64,000 nucleotides of DNA from G963675935 sp963823895 (GTDB taxonomy: Bacteria; Planctomycetota; Planctomycetia; Pirellulales; Thermoguttaceae): positions 620,001 through 684,000 of the forward strand of contig CAWGNG010000020.1 of NCBI GenBank assembly GCA_963823895.1, written 5' to 3'. This document shows positions 1 through 8,345 of this stretch, piece after piece. A program made the translations under genes and the position numbers. The notes beneath the pieces are model-generated. The model was not told the origin of the DNA. It did not search any database and worked only from the letters and a program-made list of their open reading frames with translations. Numbering within the stretch: position 1 is the stretch's first letter; the number at the start of each line of letters is the position of its first letter.

Positions 1-580
1 GCGCGAAATCCTCGCGGCTGAATCGACGCATCTGGCTGACAACCAACGCCAAGGCATCGCCGAGGGCCAGCATGGCGGTGGTGCTCGTGCTGGGGGCCAG
101 CCCCAGCGCACATGCCTCTTCCAGCGGGCCAAGCTCGATCGTGACCGTGGCCGCTCGGCCGAGGCTGCTCGTGCTGCTGGCGGTGATCGCCACGATCGGC
201 ACGCCGAACTCGGTCAACGATGGCAACAGGCGAACGATCTCCTCCGTCTCGCCGCTTTGCGAGAGCATCAGCACCACGTCGCCGCGGCGGACGCGGCCCA
301 GGTCGCCGTGGACCGCCTCGGCCGGGTGCAAGCAGTGACTCGGCGTGCCGGTCGAGGCCAGCGTCGCCATGATCTTCTGGCCGATCAGGCCCGCCTTGCC
401 CATGCCGCAGACGATCACGTTCCCCCGGCACGAATGGATCAGCTCGACCGCCCTGCAAAACTCGCCGTTGAGCCCGTCGGCCACGCGGGCCAACGCGCGG
501 CTCTCGCTGAGGATCACATGCCGGGCGAAACGCAGTTGTTCAAACGGGCTCAAATCGCCCGTGGCGGCAGCGGCTTCCAT
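1..580 (-). CDS. kdsD: Arabinose-5-phosphate isomerase, SIS domain (C-terminus outside window)
   Basis: Reading leftward from ATG at 578-580, 193 codons are open to the window edge. The protein has a sugar-isomerase (SIS) fold: a segment reading VIVCGMGKAGLIGQKIMATL near residue 55, then TGTPSHCLHPAEAVHGDLG, then a serine-rich phosphosugar loop (MLSQSGETEEIV) and ITASSTSSLGRAA. This order matches the KdsD/KpsF/GutQ family, which converts ribulose 5-phosphate to arabinose 5-phosphate for Kdo synthesis. The CBS pair usually found after the SIS domain would lie beyond the edge. It is cytoplasmic by family. The assignment to KdsD rather than another SIS protein rests on the HPAEAVHGDLG stretch, which is characteristic of that family. 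Confidence 0.88.
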   Translation of the reverse strand, partial: MEAAAATGDLSPFEQLRFARHVILSESRALARVADGLNGEFCRAVELIHSCRGNVIVCGMGKAGLIGQKIMATLASTGTPSHCLHPAEAVHGDLGRVRRGDVVLMLSQSGETEEIVRLLPSLTEFGVPIVAITASSTSSLGRAATVTIELGPLEEACALGLAPSTSTTAMLALGDALALVVSQMRRFSREDFA

Positions 581-606
581 GCTCCTTGCCTCGTCGATCC
601 GTGACT

Positions 607-672
607 GGGGACTGTCCCAATTTTCGCGGGCACCGCGGCGAAGCCGTGGTCGACGAAAATGGGACTGTCCCC
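607..672. repeat. Nested inverted repeat (REP-like, GGGGACTGTCCC ends)
   Basis: The outer arms are GGGGACTGTCCCAATTTTCG at 607-626 and its imperfect complement CGAAAATGGGACTGTCCCC at 654-672. Between them ACCGCGG-CGAA-GCCGTGGT forms a second hairpin. A related nested element with GGGGAC...GTCC parts lies at 50043-50164. Such repeats in planctomycetes are probably REP-type sequences; no REP transposase gene is in this window. Confidence 0.75.
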
Positions 673-773
673 CTTGACGCATTCAAATACTCGACAGACC
701 GCCTGATTGTACTCTCTGAAAGCGTTTGGAACAAGGTAAAATAGGCAAGCAAGGAGGAGTTGTGGTTTAGTCG

Positions 774-837
774 GCGGACTTGTTCGCCGCGGTTCTTGGG
801 GAAAGTGTCGCAGTTCACCCACGGCGAACAAGTTCGC
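774..837. repeat. Inverted repeat, 16-base arms, 32-base loop
   Basis: GCGGACTTGTTCGCCG at 774-789 pairs with CGGCGAACAAGTTCGC at 822-837: fifteen Watson-Crick pairs and one G-T. No T-run follows, so it does not look like a factor-independent terminator. It is probably another dispersed genomic repeat. Confidence 0.7.
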
Positions 838-1000
838 GGTTAAACGAGTGTTTACGAGCGGAATTCCCTGCAGCAACCTCCTCCGCCCCCTTTTTTGCCC
901 GTTTTACCAGTCGCCAGCACCCCGATTCCCCCTTGCCGCGGCGTAGCGGCTTCTGCTACACTCCCGCCCTCTTCTCTCCCCTGCGACAAGGAGCTCGCCG

Positions 1001-2597
1001 GTGCTATCGACGTGGCCAATCCGCCGGAAACTGTTGCTCGGGCTCGGCCTGCTGGTCTTGGTCGTTTCGATCCTATCGAGCACCGGCCTGGTGGCCACTT
1101 ACGCTTACCGCAACTTGGTCAACAGCTTGAGTTGGCGCGTGACCGAGCTGCCGCTGGCAGCCGAGCTCAGCCGGCACGTAAGCGATCTGCGGATCACCAT
1201 CGGCGAGCTGCGCGGCCCACGGCTGAACACGTTCTTGGACAGCCGCCGCGATCCGGCGTCGATGCAGTTCATCCGCGAACAATTCTGCGCAGTTGGACGA
1301 GGTCGATCAGACGTTGGTGCGATATCGCAGCCAACTGGCCAACGAAGCAAGGGCCGACGCGAGCATTTCCGACCACGAACGCGAGGAGGAGACCGTTCGC
1401 AAGATCGAGGCCCAGTTGAAGATCATCCGCAAGGCCAATTTCGCCGAAGACTGGATGCTCGACAACGTGAAGGTCGATCGGCTCGACAGGGGGCTTGAGG
1501 GACTGCAGAAGCTCGCCGAGGAACTGCCCAGCCACTTGCACGCGAAGTTGGCCGGCTTCTCCAACGAGGTGCGGGGAGAATACGCCGCGCTGATCGTCAG
1601 CGAATGGGCGGCGGCGGTGTCGGCGGCGCTGATCTTCCTACTCTTCATGCGGCTCTCGTACCGCTGGGTCTTCCGCCCGCTGCGGATTTTGATTGCCGGG
1701 TCGCGTTGCGTGGCGGCGGGCGAGTTCAGCTACCGAATCCGCCTCGACACCGGCGACGAGATGGCGGAACTGGCCAAGGCGATGAACGACATGACCGCGC
1801 GGTTCCAGGAAATTCGCGACAACCTCGACCGCCAGGTGCAGGTCCGCACAAAACAGGTGGTGCGGAGCGAGCAATTGGCCAGCGTCGGCTTTCTGGCGGC
1901 CGGCGTGGCGCACGAGATCAACAACCCGCTGGCCTCGATCGCCATGTGCGCCGAGTCGCTGGAGAACCGCTTCCGCGAAATCCTCGACCAGAGCGACCCC
2001 GAGCAGGCCGTCGCCGCCAATTACCTGCGGATGATCCAGACCGAGGCGTTCCGCTGCAAGGGGATCACCGAAAAACTGCTGGATTTCTCCCGCATCGGCC
2101 CGGGCAGACGCGAGCGCACCGAGCTTGGCGAACTGGTCCAGGGGGTGATCGAAATGCTCGGCCACATGGGAAAGTACCAGCGGAAGCGCATCGAGTTCGC
2201 CCCGCGGCAGCCGGTCGCGGCCGAAGTGAATCCCCAGGAGATCAAGCAGGTCGTGTTGAACCTGTTGACCAACGCCTTGGATAGCCTCGACAACGGCGGC
2301 ACGGTGCGCGTCGCGCTCAGCGCCCAGGGGAGCTATGCCGTGCTGACGGTGGCCGACAACGGCTGCGGCATGGACGCCGGCACGCTGGAGCGGCTTTTCG
2401 AGCCGTTCTTCACCCGCCGCCGCGGCGGGCAGGGGACGGGGCTGGGACTGTCGATCACCTACCGCATCATCGCCGATCTCGGCGGCGACATCGAAGCCGC
2501 CAGCGACGGCCCCGGCTGCGGCTCGACCTTCCGCGTTCGCTTGCCGCTGTCCCGCATTGTTGCAAAGGAGTCCGACGATCGCCGCCAAGCCGCATAA
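1001..2597 (+). CDS. Membrane sensor histidine kinase (HAMP, HisKA, HATPase_c), interrupted by a frameshift near 1285
   Basis: The N-terminus (from 1001) has a signal-anchor helix (LLLGLGLLVLVVSILSSTGL), then a sensor region. The frame then changes between about 1282 and 1293, and the rest continues in the next frame to 2597. The second part has a second transmembrane helix, a HAMP-like linker, the H-box HEINNPLAS carrying the phosphorylated His, the N-box NLLTNALDSLDN, and the G-boxes DNGCGMD, FEPFFTRR and GTGLGLS. The kinase core is intact. It overlaps the sigma-54 response regulator downstream, its likely phosphotransfer partner. The single frame change removes or adds one base; because other conserved genes here show the same, I treat it as one gene with a probable assembly indel, although true inactivation is possible. 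Confidence 0.85.
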
Positions 2598-3957
2598 TCG
2601 CCTGAAGCTGCTGTTTGCCGACGACGAAAAATCGTTGCAGGAGCTGATGCGCATCGAGTTGCCGCGGATGGGTCACGAGGCGACCGTCTGTCCCGACGGC
2701 ACCACCGCCCTGGCGGCGCTCGATCGCAACACCTACGACTGCATCCTGGTCGATCTCGACATGCCCGGCTGCAACGGCATCGAGGTGATCGCGCGGGCGA
2801 AGCAGCTTTCGCCCGACACCGAGGCGATCGTCCTCACGGGCAAGTCGTCGCTGGAGACGGCCGTTGCGGCGCTGCGCCACGGCGCTTTCGATTATCTCAC
2901 CAAGCCGTGCAAACTGGCCGATCTCGATTCGCTGCTCCGCCGTGTGGCCGAAAAACGCGAACTGACGAACAAGTATCGGGCGATGAAGCAGCGGCTCGAA
3001 CGCATCGAGGGCTCGCCCGATTTGATCGGCCAGTCGCCGGCGATGGAGCAGGTTCGCCGCCTGATCGCCAAGGTGGCGACGACCGATTCGACCGTGCTGA
3101 TTCTGGGCGAGACGGGCACGGGCAAGGAGCTTGTCGCCCGGGCCGTGCACCAGCAGAGTTGCCGGGCCGAGATGCCGCTGGTGCCGATTAACTGCGGCGC
3201 ACTGCCCGAAAACCTGATCGAGAGCGAGCTGTTCGGCCATCGCAAAGGCGCCTTCACCGGGGCGGACGAGCATCGCATCGGCCTGTTGCAGGTGGCCAAC
3301 GGCGGCAGCCTCTTCTTGGACGAGATCGGCGAGCTGCCTAAGACGATGCAGTCGAAGCTGCTGCGTTTTCTGGAGAGCGGCGAGGTCCGCCGCGTGGGCG
3401 ACAACGAACCGTTCAGTTGCGACGTGCGCGTCGTTTGCGCCACGAATCGCGACCTGGCGCAAATGGTCACCGCCGGCGATTTCCGCGAGGATCTCTGGTT
3501 CCGCATCAACACGTTCGAGATTCCGCTGCCGCCGCTGCGCGAGCGGATCGAGGACATTCCGATGCTGGCGCGGCGCCTTGCCGGGCGGTTTGGCAAGCCC
3601 GCCCGCAGCGCGGACGAATTGTTCGCGCCCGAGGCGCTGGAGATGCTGATGGCGCACACGTGGCCGGGCAACGTGCGGGAACTGGCGAACGTCGTCGAGC
3701 ACGCCCTGATCCTCTGCGATTCGCTGCCGATCCGCCCGGAACATTTGCCGCGTCGTTTTGCCGCCCCGCGTGGAACGACGCTTCCGCTGCGGCCGGCGGA
3801 AACGCTCAACCTCCGCGATCTGGAGATGCAGGCGATCCGCAACGCGCTCGACCGTCATCACGGCAACAAGCCCAAGGCGGCCGAAGAGCTCGGCATCAGC
3901 GTCAAGACGCTCTACAACAAGCTCAACCAGGCCGAATCGCTGGGCAAGACGGCATAA
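2557..3957 (+). CDS. NtrC-type sigma-54-dependent response regulator
   Basis: The receiver domain contains LFADDE and ILVDLDMPG (phosphoacceptor Asp) and ends in DYLTKP. An AAA+ sigma-54 activation domain follows with Walker A GETGTGKE, the sigma-54 contact loop GAFTGA and LFLDEIGELP. It ends in a Fis-type helix-turn-helix (NKPKAAEELGISVKTLYNKL). It should act as a transcription activator at sigma-54 promoters after phosphorylation by the kinase it overlaps. The start is uncertain: TTG at 2557 is the first conventional start but has no ribosome site, whereas AAGGAG at 2565-2570 is spaced seven bases from an in-frame ATC at 2578. The true start is probably at 2578, either a rare ATC start or a miscalled ATG. 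Confidence 0.93.
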   Translation: MLQRSPTIAAKPHNRLKLLFADDEKSLQELMRIELPRMGHEATVCPDGTTALAALDRNTYDCILVDLDMPGCNGIEVIARAKQLSPDTEAIVLTGKSSLETAVAALRHGAFDYLTKPCKLADLDSLLRRVAEKRELTNKYRAMKQRLERIEGSPDLIGQSPAMEQVRRLIAKVATTDSTVLILGETGTGKELVARAVHQQSCRAEMPLVPINCGALPENLIESELFGHRKGAFTGADEHRIGLLQVANGGSLFLDEIGELPKTMQSKLLRFLESGEVRRVGDNEPFSCDVRVVCATNRDLAQMVTAGDFREDLWFRINTFEIPLPPLRERIEDIPMLARRLAGRFGKPARSADELFAPEALEMLMAHTWPGNVRELANVVEHALILCDSLPIRPEHLPRRFAAPRGTTLPLRPAETLNLRDLEMQAIRNALDRHHGNKPKAAEELGISVKTLYNKLNQAESLGKTA

Positions 3958-3961
3958 ACGC

Positions 3962-4723
3962 TTACGGCGTCCGCCGCTGCTGCCTGGCGATTTCGTTGCG
4001 GAGCCGGGCGGCGCGCTCGTACTCTTCCGACGCCACCGCGTCGGCGAGTTGCTCGGCCAGCGTCTTGCCGACGCGATACTCCTCGCGGAGCGACTCCTTC
4101 ATCACCGCCAGTTGCCCGACCAATTCATCGCCGTCGAACTGCTCCTCGGCCCCGAACTTGGCGAACACCTCGCGCATTTCGTTCAGGCCGAGGTTGATCG
4201 TCTCGATCGCGGTCTCGGGGCCGTGCTGCTCTAAAGCCAACATCGCCGCCGCCTGAATGCGGTGGAAGAGGACGAAGGGGCGGTACTGCTCGTGCGAAAG
4301 CGTCCATTGCGGATTGGGGGAACGCTCCGCCACGAAGTCCATCAGTTGCAGCGTGTACTCGGCGTCGGCGATCGCGCGGGCGAACTGCCGCAAGGCCAGG
4401 TAGCAGATGCGGCGGTGGTAGAACTGGGCGAACTCACGGTCGATCTCCATGCACTGGTCCTCGTTCAGCGCGAACGCCTTGCCCTGCACGCGTGCCAGTT
4501 CGCGCAGCCAGTCGAGGCAGGTATCGACGCCGCCGGGGTGCTCGCCGTCGGGCCGGCCGGCGGTCTCCATTTGCAGCAGGCCCATTTCGATCCGCATTTG
4601 GATCAACTCGCGTCCGTCGGCGGCGCGGATCAACCGCGCGGCGATCACTCCCGGCTTGAAAGGCCACTGGCGCAGCACGAAGTCAATGTCCTGGTGCTCA
4701 TCGTCCTGGTGTTCATTCGCCAT
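3962..4723 (-). CDS. UVR-motif protein, fused in frame behind the integrase
   Basis: A 253-residue protein from ATG at 4723, preceded by GGGGAT at a ribosome-site distance. The final 40 residues form a UVR helical hairpin (LAEQLADAVASEEYERAARL), the motif by which UvrB and UvrC interact and which also occurs in other bacterial regulators. The rest is helical with no motif I recognise. It converges on the response regulator, four bases apart. No stop codon separates it from the integrase upstream, so one open frame runs from 6136 to 3962. I read it as the chromosomal gene next to the insertion point of the mobile element; its native promoter may have been displaced. Confidence 0.7.
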   Translation of the reverse strand: MANEHQDDEHQDIDFVLRQWPFKPGVIAARLIRAADGRELIQMRIEMGLLQMETAGRPDGEHPGGVDTCLDWLRELARVQGKAFALNEDQCMEIDREFAQFYHRRICYLALRQFARAIADAEYTLQLMDFVAERSPNPQWTLSHEQYRPFVLFHRIQAAAMLALEQHGPETAIETINLGLNEMREVFAKFGAEEQFDGDELVGQLAVMKESLREEYRVGKTLAEQLADAVASEEYERAARLRNEIARQQRRTP

Positions 4724-6136
4724 ATCCCCATGATACTGCGCCGGCGGCGGCAAATACAGGGCCACCACAGGAGGAGTGCAAAGTCGAGAATTCGGTCGTA
4801 GCACGGGCATCCTGCCCGTGCCACACACTATGCCACTCGATGACGGCTGGCGACAATTCGAGTCAAACCCCTTGCTGCTACGAGGGTTTTGGCGTTTCTC
4901 GGCACCATTGCGCTTGCCATCGGATGTCACGGGATGACGATCAGAGCCGCCGGAAATGCAGCGCATGTGCAGCGCGGTGCCTTTGCTTGGCTTTGCCGCC
5001 TCTTCGGCCTTTGGTGCTGCTTTGGGAAATGGCAGGTTTCCCACCGCTTTTGCCTGATCCTCGATTCCGATATGGGTGTACCGCATCGTCATCTTCACGT
5101 CGGAATGCCGCGCCAATTCCTTGGCTTCCGGCAGGGACGCGCCGGATCGCAACAACTGGGTGATGTAGGTATGCCGGCCAGCCGCATGGAAATCTGCGAA
5201 ACCCTCGGCTGTTCGATAGGGAATGCCGGCCCGCTTCAGATCGGAGCGGATCACTTGCGATAATCTCTTTTCCCCCAACAGCGGGAAAAGGCGTTCCGTC
5301 GGCTTCAATCCCGTCAGCCACCCCCGGAGCATGGAGACCAGTTCGGGGTGGAGGGGGAGTACGTCTTTCCGCCGGTGCTTGGAACACGCCGCCGCCACGG
5401 TGACGGTCGGCGGATCGTCGTCCAAATGAAAACTGGCCGGTGTCAGGCTGGCAATCTCCTGCTTCCGCAATCCGGTAAAGTACGCAAAGGTGTATGCCCT
5501 GGCCCGCAACTCCGGGTGGAGATTCTGCACGCGCTTGCCGCTATTGCGAGTGGCCTCCACCAGCCGCGCGATCTCATCCGGCGTCAAGGCCCGTCGCGGG
5601 TGCCGCACGTCGGTTTCCGGGTTAAGCCGCTCCAAACCCTTGAGCGGGCTGCTCGGAAGATGGTCGGTGGCGACACACCAATGGCAAAACGAATTGATCG
5701 CCTGAACGTAATGGTTATAGGTGCGGTGCCCAATGCCCATATTTCCGTTCTCGGTTTTGCGCAGCGACCGCAGGAAAGACTGCACCGCTTCCGGCGTAAT
5801 GTCGGACAACGTGGCGAAATTGCAGCCGGCAACGATCCGGCGGATGCGGCTCATCGTCAATTGCACGTGCTGGCCGGTATGATCCTTCAGAGTCTCCTCG
5901 AACTTCGTCAGGTGATCCGCAATCGGCGCCTGCCGTTCCAACGCATACCGTTCCTGCTCCCCGTCGATCAGCCCGGACGAACGCAACCGGGCCTCGGTTT
6001 CCAGCTTGCCGGCAAGCTGTTCGGTCAATCCCTTGTCGGTGAAGCCCTTGGCCGTCTTCCGTTTGCCGAGATGATCCGTGTACTGAATCCAGTACGGTTG
6101 GTTTTTGCGTTTGCTACGCTTGAAAATTGAAGCCAT
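4724..6136 (-). CDS. Tyrosine recombinase (phage-type integrase)
   Basis: ATG at 6136 follows a strong ribosome site (GGAGGAAAAA). Residues 70-165 form the SAM-like core-binding domain and 185-365 the catalytic domain. Catalytic residues visible are Arg224 (FTGLRKQEI), Lys253 (CSKHRRK), His317 and Arg321 (FHAAGRHTYIT), His344 (LARHSDVKMT) and nucleophile Tyr353 (MRYTHIG). The Box II spacing H-x3-R differs from the usual H-x2-R. Catalytic similarity ends near residue 370; the following hundred residues are low-complexity read-through of intergenic DNA (including the repeat at 4801-4821) and the frame then enters the UVR gene. The enzyme would insert and, with the adjacent excisionase-like protein, excise the element spanning about 4.7-30.8 kb. 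The native C-terminus cannot be fixed from this sequence. Confidence 0.9.
4801..4821. repeat. Short palindrome GCACGGGCA-TCC-TGCCCGTGC
   Basis: A nine-base-pair stem with a three-base loop, in the read-through region between integrase and UVR gene. A close copy occurs near the other end of the window (63483-63501). It is a dispersed planctomycete-type repeat, not specific to this element. Confidence 0.7.
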
Positions 6137-6154
6137 TTTTTTCCTCCGCGGCCA

Positions 6155-6364
6155 TTATCCCAAGTCACTTGGTTTTCGACAACCATCGGCGATCCATTTC
6201 TTGACCTCATCGAGCCTCCACCGCACCGCCCCGCCGAGCCGCACGGGTGCTGGAACCTGCCCGGCGCTCCGCAGACGCCAAAGCGTCCGCACGGACACTT
6301 GGAGCATTCCCGCGAACTCGACCGCCGTAATCAGCGAGGGCGTTTCATAGGCGTCAATCGACAT
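6155..6364 (-). CDS. Excisionase-like helix-turn-helix protein
   Basis: A 69-residue protein starting at ATG 6364, chosen over an upstream ATG at 6433 because GGGAGGAAACC directly precedes it. It has the AlpA/MerR-type excisionase fold: LITAVEFAGMLQVSVRTLWR for the helix-turn-helix, then APVRLGGAVRWRLDEVKKWI for the wing. It lies eighteen bases upstream of the integrase on the same strand. By position and family it should be the recombination directionality factor and possibly a repressor of integrase. Confidence 0.82.
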   Translation of the reverse strand: MSIDAYETPSLITAVEFAGMLQVSVRTLWRLRSAGQVPAPVRLGGAVRWRLDEVKKWIADGCRKPSDLG

Positions 6365-6446
6365 GGTTTCCTCCCTTCCGGCATCCCACATACAAAAAGG
6401 GGCCATCCCTGCCCCCATAAAGTTCAACGACACTTGGCGTTATTCG

Positions 6447-6719
6447 CTAAAAAGTCTTCCGCAACAGCCCTTCGCGCTCGTATCTCAGCAGTTCATCGCG
6501 ACTTATGACCCATTGGGCATGAGCGCCGCGGCCGGACAGCTTCTTCTCTGCCCGGATGCGGCCGTGCCTCGCCCATTCTCGTACGGTGAACTCAGCTTTT
6601 CCGAGGATCGCTGCTACCTCGGCCGTCGAATAGAAGTCTTTGACGGCGCGTAGCTCGGCGAGCGTGCTGAGTGCGCTTTCAATTCGTTCCAGACGTTCGA
6701 GAATCGAAGTTTCTTGCAT
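6447..6719 (-). CDS. Small winged helix-turn-helix DNA-binding protein
   Basis: Ninety residues. The N-terminal third is a helical stretch rich in Glu/Leu (ILERLERIESALSTLAEL), probably a dimerising coil. The remainder is an HTH_17-like domain (FYSTAEVAAILGKAEFTVRE) with a wing ending WVISRDELLRY. It is likely a second small regulator of the integration module, in the same direction as the excisionase and integrase. The ribosome site is weak. Confidence 0.72.
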   Translation of the reverse strand: MQETSILERLERIESALSTLAELRAVKDFYSTAEVAAILGKAEFTVREWARHGRIRAEKKLSGRGAHAQWVISRDELLRYEREGLLRKTF

Positions 6720-6764
6720 GATTGCACCGGGCGAAAAAGGGCGTCCGTGTCCTGGAGTGTTTTC

Positions 6765-7196
6765 TTATCGCTTTTGGATACCGCTTCGGGAATGACCTTC
6801 CTTTACACTAACTGCCAAAACTATTTCACCCGAGGAACCAGTCGTATCCGCCATCCCGGCACCGACAGCAGACGCTTTTCGCTTCTTGATAAGACGCTTC
6901 AAGCCCCAATAGGAACCGATACCGGCCATTGCCAGCCAAATCAGCGAGCCGCACTTCCACCACCAGGCCAGATGGAAGACTAGGCCGGGCGTCCAGGGGA
7001 AGAACAAGATCACGAGCCACAGACAGAACCAGAGCGACACACGGGCCATGCGGACCATCAGCGGCAGGATGCCGTCGATGATGAATTCGTAGATCCATCG
7101 CGGCAGCCAGTCGCTAAAGAACAGGAAGACGCCGCCGATCATCCGCTGGAGGGATTCCTCCAGTTCAACGAGCCATTGATGCAATACGCGAATCAT
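6765..7196 (-). CDS. Membrane protein of the element, unknown function
   Basis: A 143-residue protein with GAGGAGA ahead of ATG 7196. It is strongly hydrophobic and tryptophan-rich, with about three membrane segments (near residues 18-45, 50-72 and 76-95) followed by a basic KRLIKKRK and a polar tail. I do not recognise a family. It belongs to a run of same-strand genes leading away from the coupling protein, so it may help anchor DNA-transfer functions in the membrane; that is only positional inference. Confidence 0.6.
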   Translation of the reverse strand: MIRVLHQWLVELEESLQRMIGGVFLFFSDWLPRWIYEFIIDGILPLMVRMARVSLWFCLWLVILFFPWTPGLVFHLAWWWKCGSLIWLAMAGIGSYWGLKRLIKKRKASAVGAGMADTTGSSGEIVLAVSVKEGHSRSGIQKR

Positions 7197-7264
7197 GGGA
7201 CCAATCTCCTCAGCAAGGTGACAGAAATGGGTAAAACGGGAACATTGGGATTCGTCGCAGCCCG

Positions 7265-7759
7265 TTAACGCAACAGGCCGGACTTGTACAGCCGATCATC
7301 GAAGTCTTGGACCTCGCACACCAAGGCATCGCAGATCCATTTGAATAAGCCCGGCCGCAACCCCACGGCGAAGGCATAGTGGTCAAGCAGGAAGTTGACA
7401 TTGCCCTCCCCGCTGATTTGGATTTGCCAGGTGATGAGCGTTTTGCCATTGCGTTCCAAGAGGTAGCCGAGAACATCAGCGGGCACCATTTGCGCCGGCA
7501 GAGTGGCGGCGCTGTATACCGTGAACGCGACCATGCCTTCCGGGGAGCCGGCTTTGACGATCACTCTACGGACTCCCAACCGAGGGTCGCGAAAGTGCAG
7601 GCTAATCTTGTTGGCGGCCGGCCGTTCGTCAATCCTCCAGCCGAGTTCTCGGCAGCAGGCTTCCACAACGTCACCGGGCGACGGCGCATCCGATCTTTCG
7701 GAAACGCCCGACACAACGCCCTTGGTCACGCCTTCAAAGAAATCTCTTAGTGGATTCAT
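7265..7759 (-). CDS. Conserved-looking soluble protein, unknown function
   Basis: A 164-residue protein with a good ribosome site (GGGAGG) before ATG 7759. It is a mixed alpha/beta protein without membrane segments. The region from about residue 35 (ELGWRIDERPAANKISLHF) onward resembles the general layout of YbjN or secretion-chaperone folds, but I cannot name a family. It sits between two small membrane proteins on the element. Confidence 0.6.
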   Translation of the reverse strand: MNPLRDFFEGVTKGVVSGVSERSDAPSPGDVVEACCRELGWRIDERPAANKISLHFRDPRLGVRRVIVKAGSPEGMVAFTVYSAATLPAQMVPADVLGYLLERNGKTLITWQIQISGEGNVNFLLDHYAFAVGLRPGLFKWICDALVCEVQDFDDRLYKSGLLR

Positions 7760-7778
7760 GGTAAAACCTCCCTTGGGG

Positions 7779-8078
7779 TTAAAGGCGATTCCAGTCTGAC
7801 AGTTTCATTTCAGGCAAGTCTGCTCCCCTGCTGGAAGCCATAGCCTTGGCGCGGGCGGCATCGCGTTTCTTCTGCTGATGGTTTCTCCAATCGTTCCAAT
7901 AGATTGACAGAATCAGCAAGAAGAACACGACGCCTGCCGGGGCGTTCCACCAGGGATTGTGCATCCAGTGCGGTTCTCGGCCGGGATGCGTGAAATCCCA
8001 TGCGGCATTTATCGCAAAACCGACGAAATACGCGATGAAAAACAGCGCAGCGAACACTTCCCAAGATGCTTTTTTCAT
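7779..8078 (-). CDS. Small membrane protein, two predicted helices
   Basis: A 99-residue protein from ATG 8078; GGAGAG lies four bases upstream, favouring it over an ATG four codons earlier. Helix one is roughly EVFAALFFIAYFVGFAINAA and helix two GVVFFLLILSIYW, followed by a charged cytoplasmic tail (NHQQKKRDAARAKAMA). Function unknown. It lies directly downstream of the coupling protein and may be co-transcribed with it. Confidence 0.62.
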   Translation of the reverse strand: MKKASWEVFAALFFIAYFVGFAINAAWDFTHPGREPHWMHNPWWNAPAGVVFFLLILSIYWNDWRNHQQKKRDAARAKAMASSRGADLPEMKLSDWNRL

Positions 8079-8102
8079 GGGGCTCTCCAATACGATAGGG
8101 GG

Positions 8103-8345
8103 TTACATTTCACGTTCCATTTGACGATGGGGCTCCATTTGGCGCTGGGAGTCCTGGCCAGTATTCTCGATGTGCAGATCCTCTTTCGTACCCCTGGGGT
8201 ACATGACGAATGCCGACTGGTTGAAGAGGGCGGCCCCCACTTCGTGCGCTCCGTGCGCGCCCATCTGCCGCACTTCCGTGCCGATTTCCGCCGTCGCCCT
8301 GCAAACCAGATTCTGGAGCCACTGTCTCATGGGATTGCCTTTCAA
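8103..8345 (-). CDS. Possible 80-residue protein overlapping the 3' end of the coupling protein
   Basis: It begins MKGNPMRQWLQNLVCRATAE and is rich in Met, Arg, Glu and Gln with an amphipathic look, ending QMEPHRQMEREM. It overlaps the last 78 codons of the coupling protein in another frame. In that stretch the coupling-protein frame is Gly/Ser/Arg-rich and unlike a folded domain, whereas this frame looks more protein-like. Either this is a real small gene, or the coupling protein has a frame error near its end and this is its natural tail. Confidence 0.4.
   Translation of the reverse strand: MKGNPMRQWLQNLVCRATAEIGTEVRQMGAHGAHEVGAALFNQSAFVMYPRGTKEDLHIENTGQDSQRQMEPHRQMEREM

Larger units (their letters stand above)
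581..1000. other. Intergenic region with two palindromic repeat elements
   Basis: This is the 420-base gap between the divergent isomerase and histidine kinase genes. I see no credible gene in it. It holds two hairpin repeats, annotated separately at 607-672 and 774-837, and a pyrimidine-rich stretch near 879-900. Confidence 0.6.

Noticed and set aside
4840..4910. Left attachment core near the integrase 3' end
   Set aside because: The sequence has a tRNA-T-loop-like TTCGAGTC but no paired stem and no matching copy at the right end.
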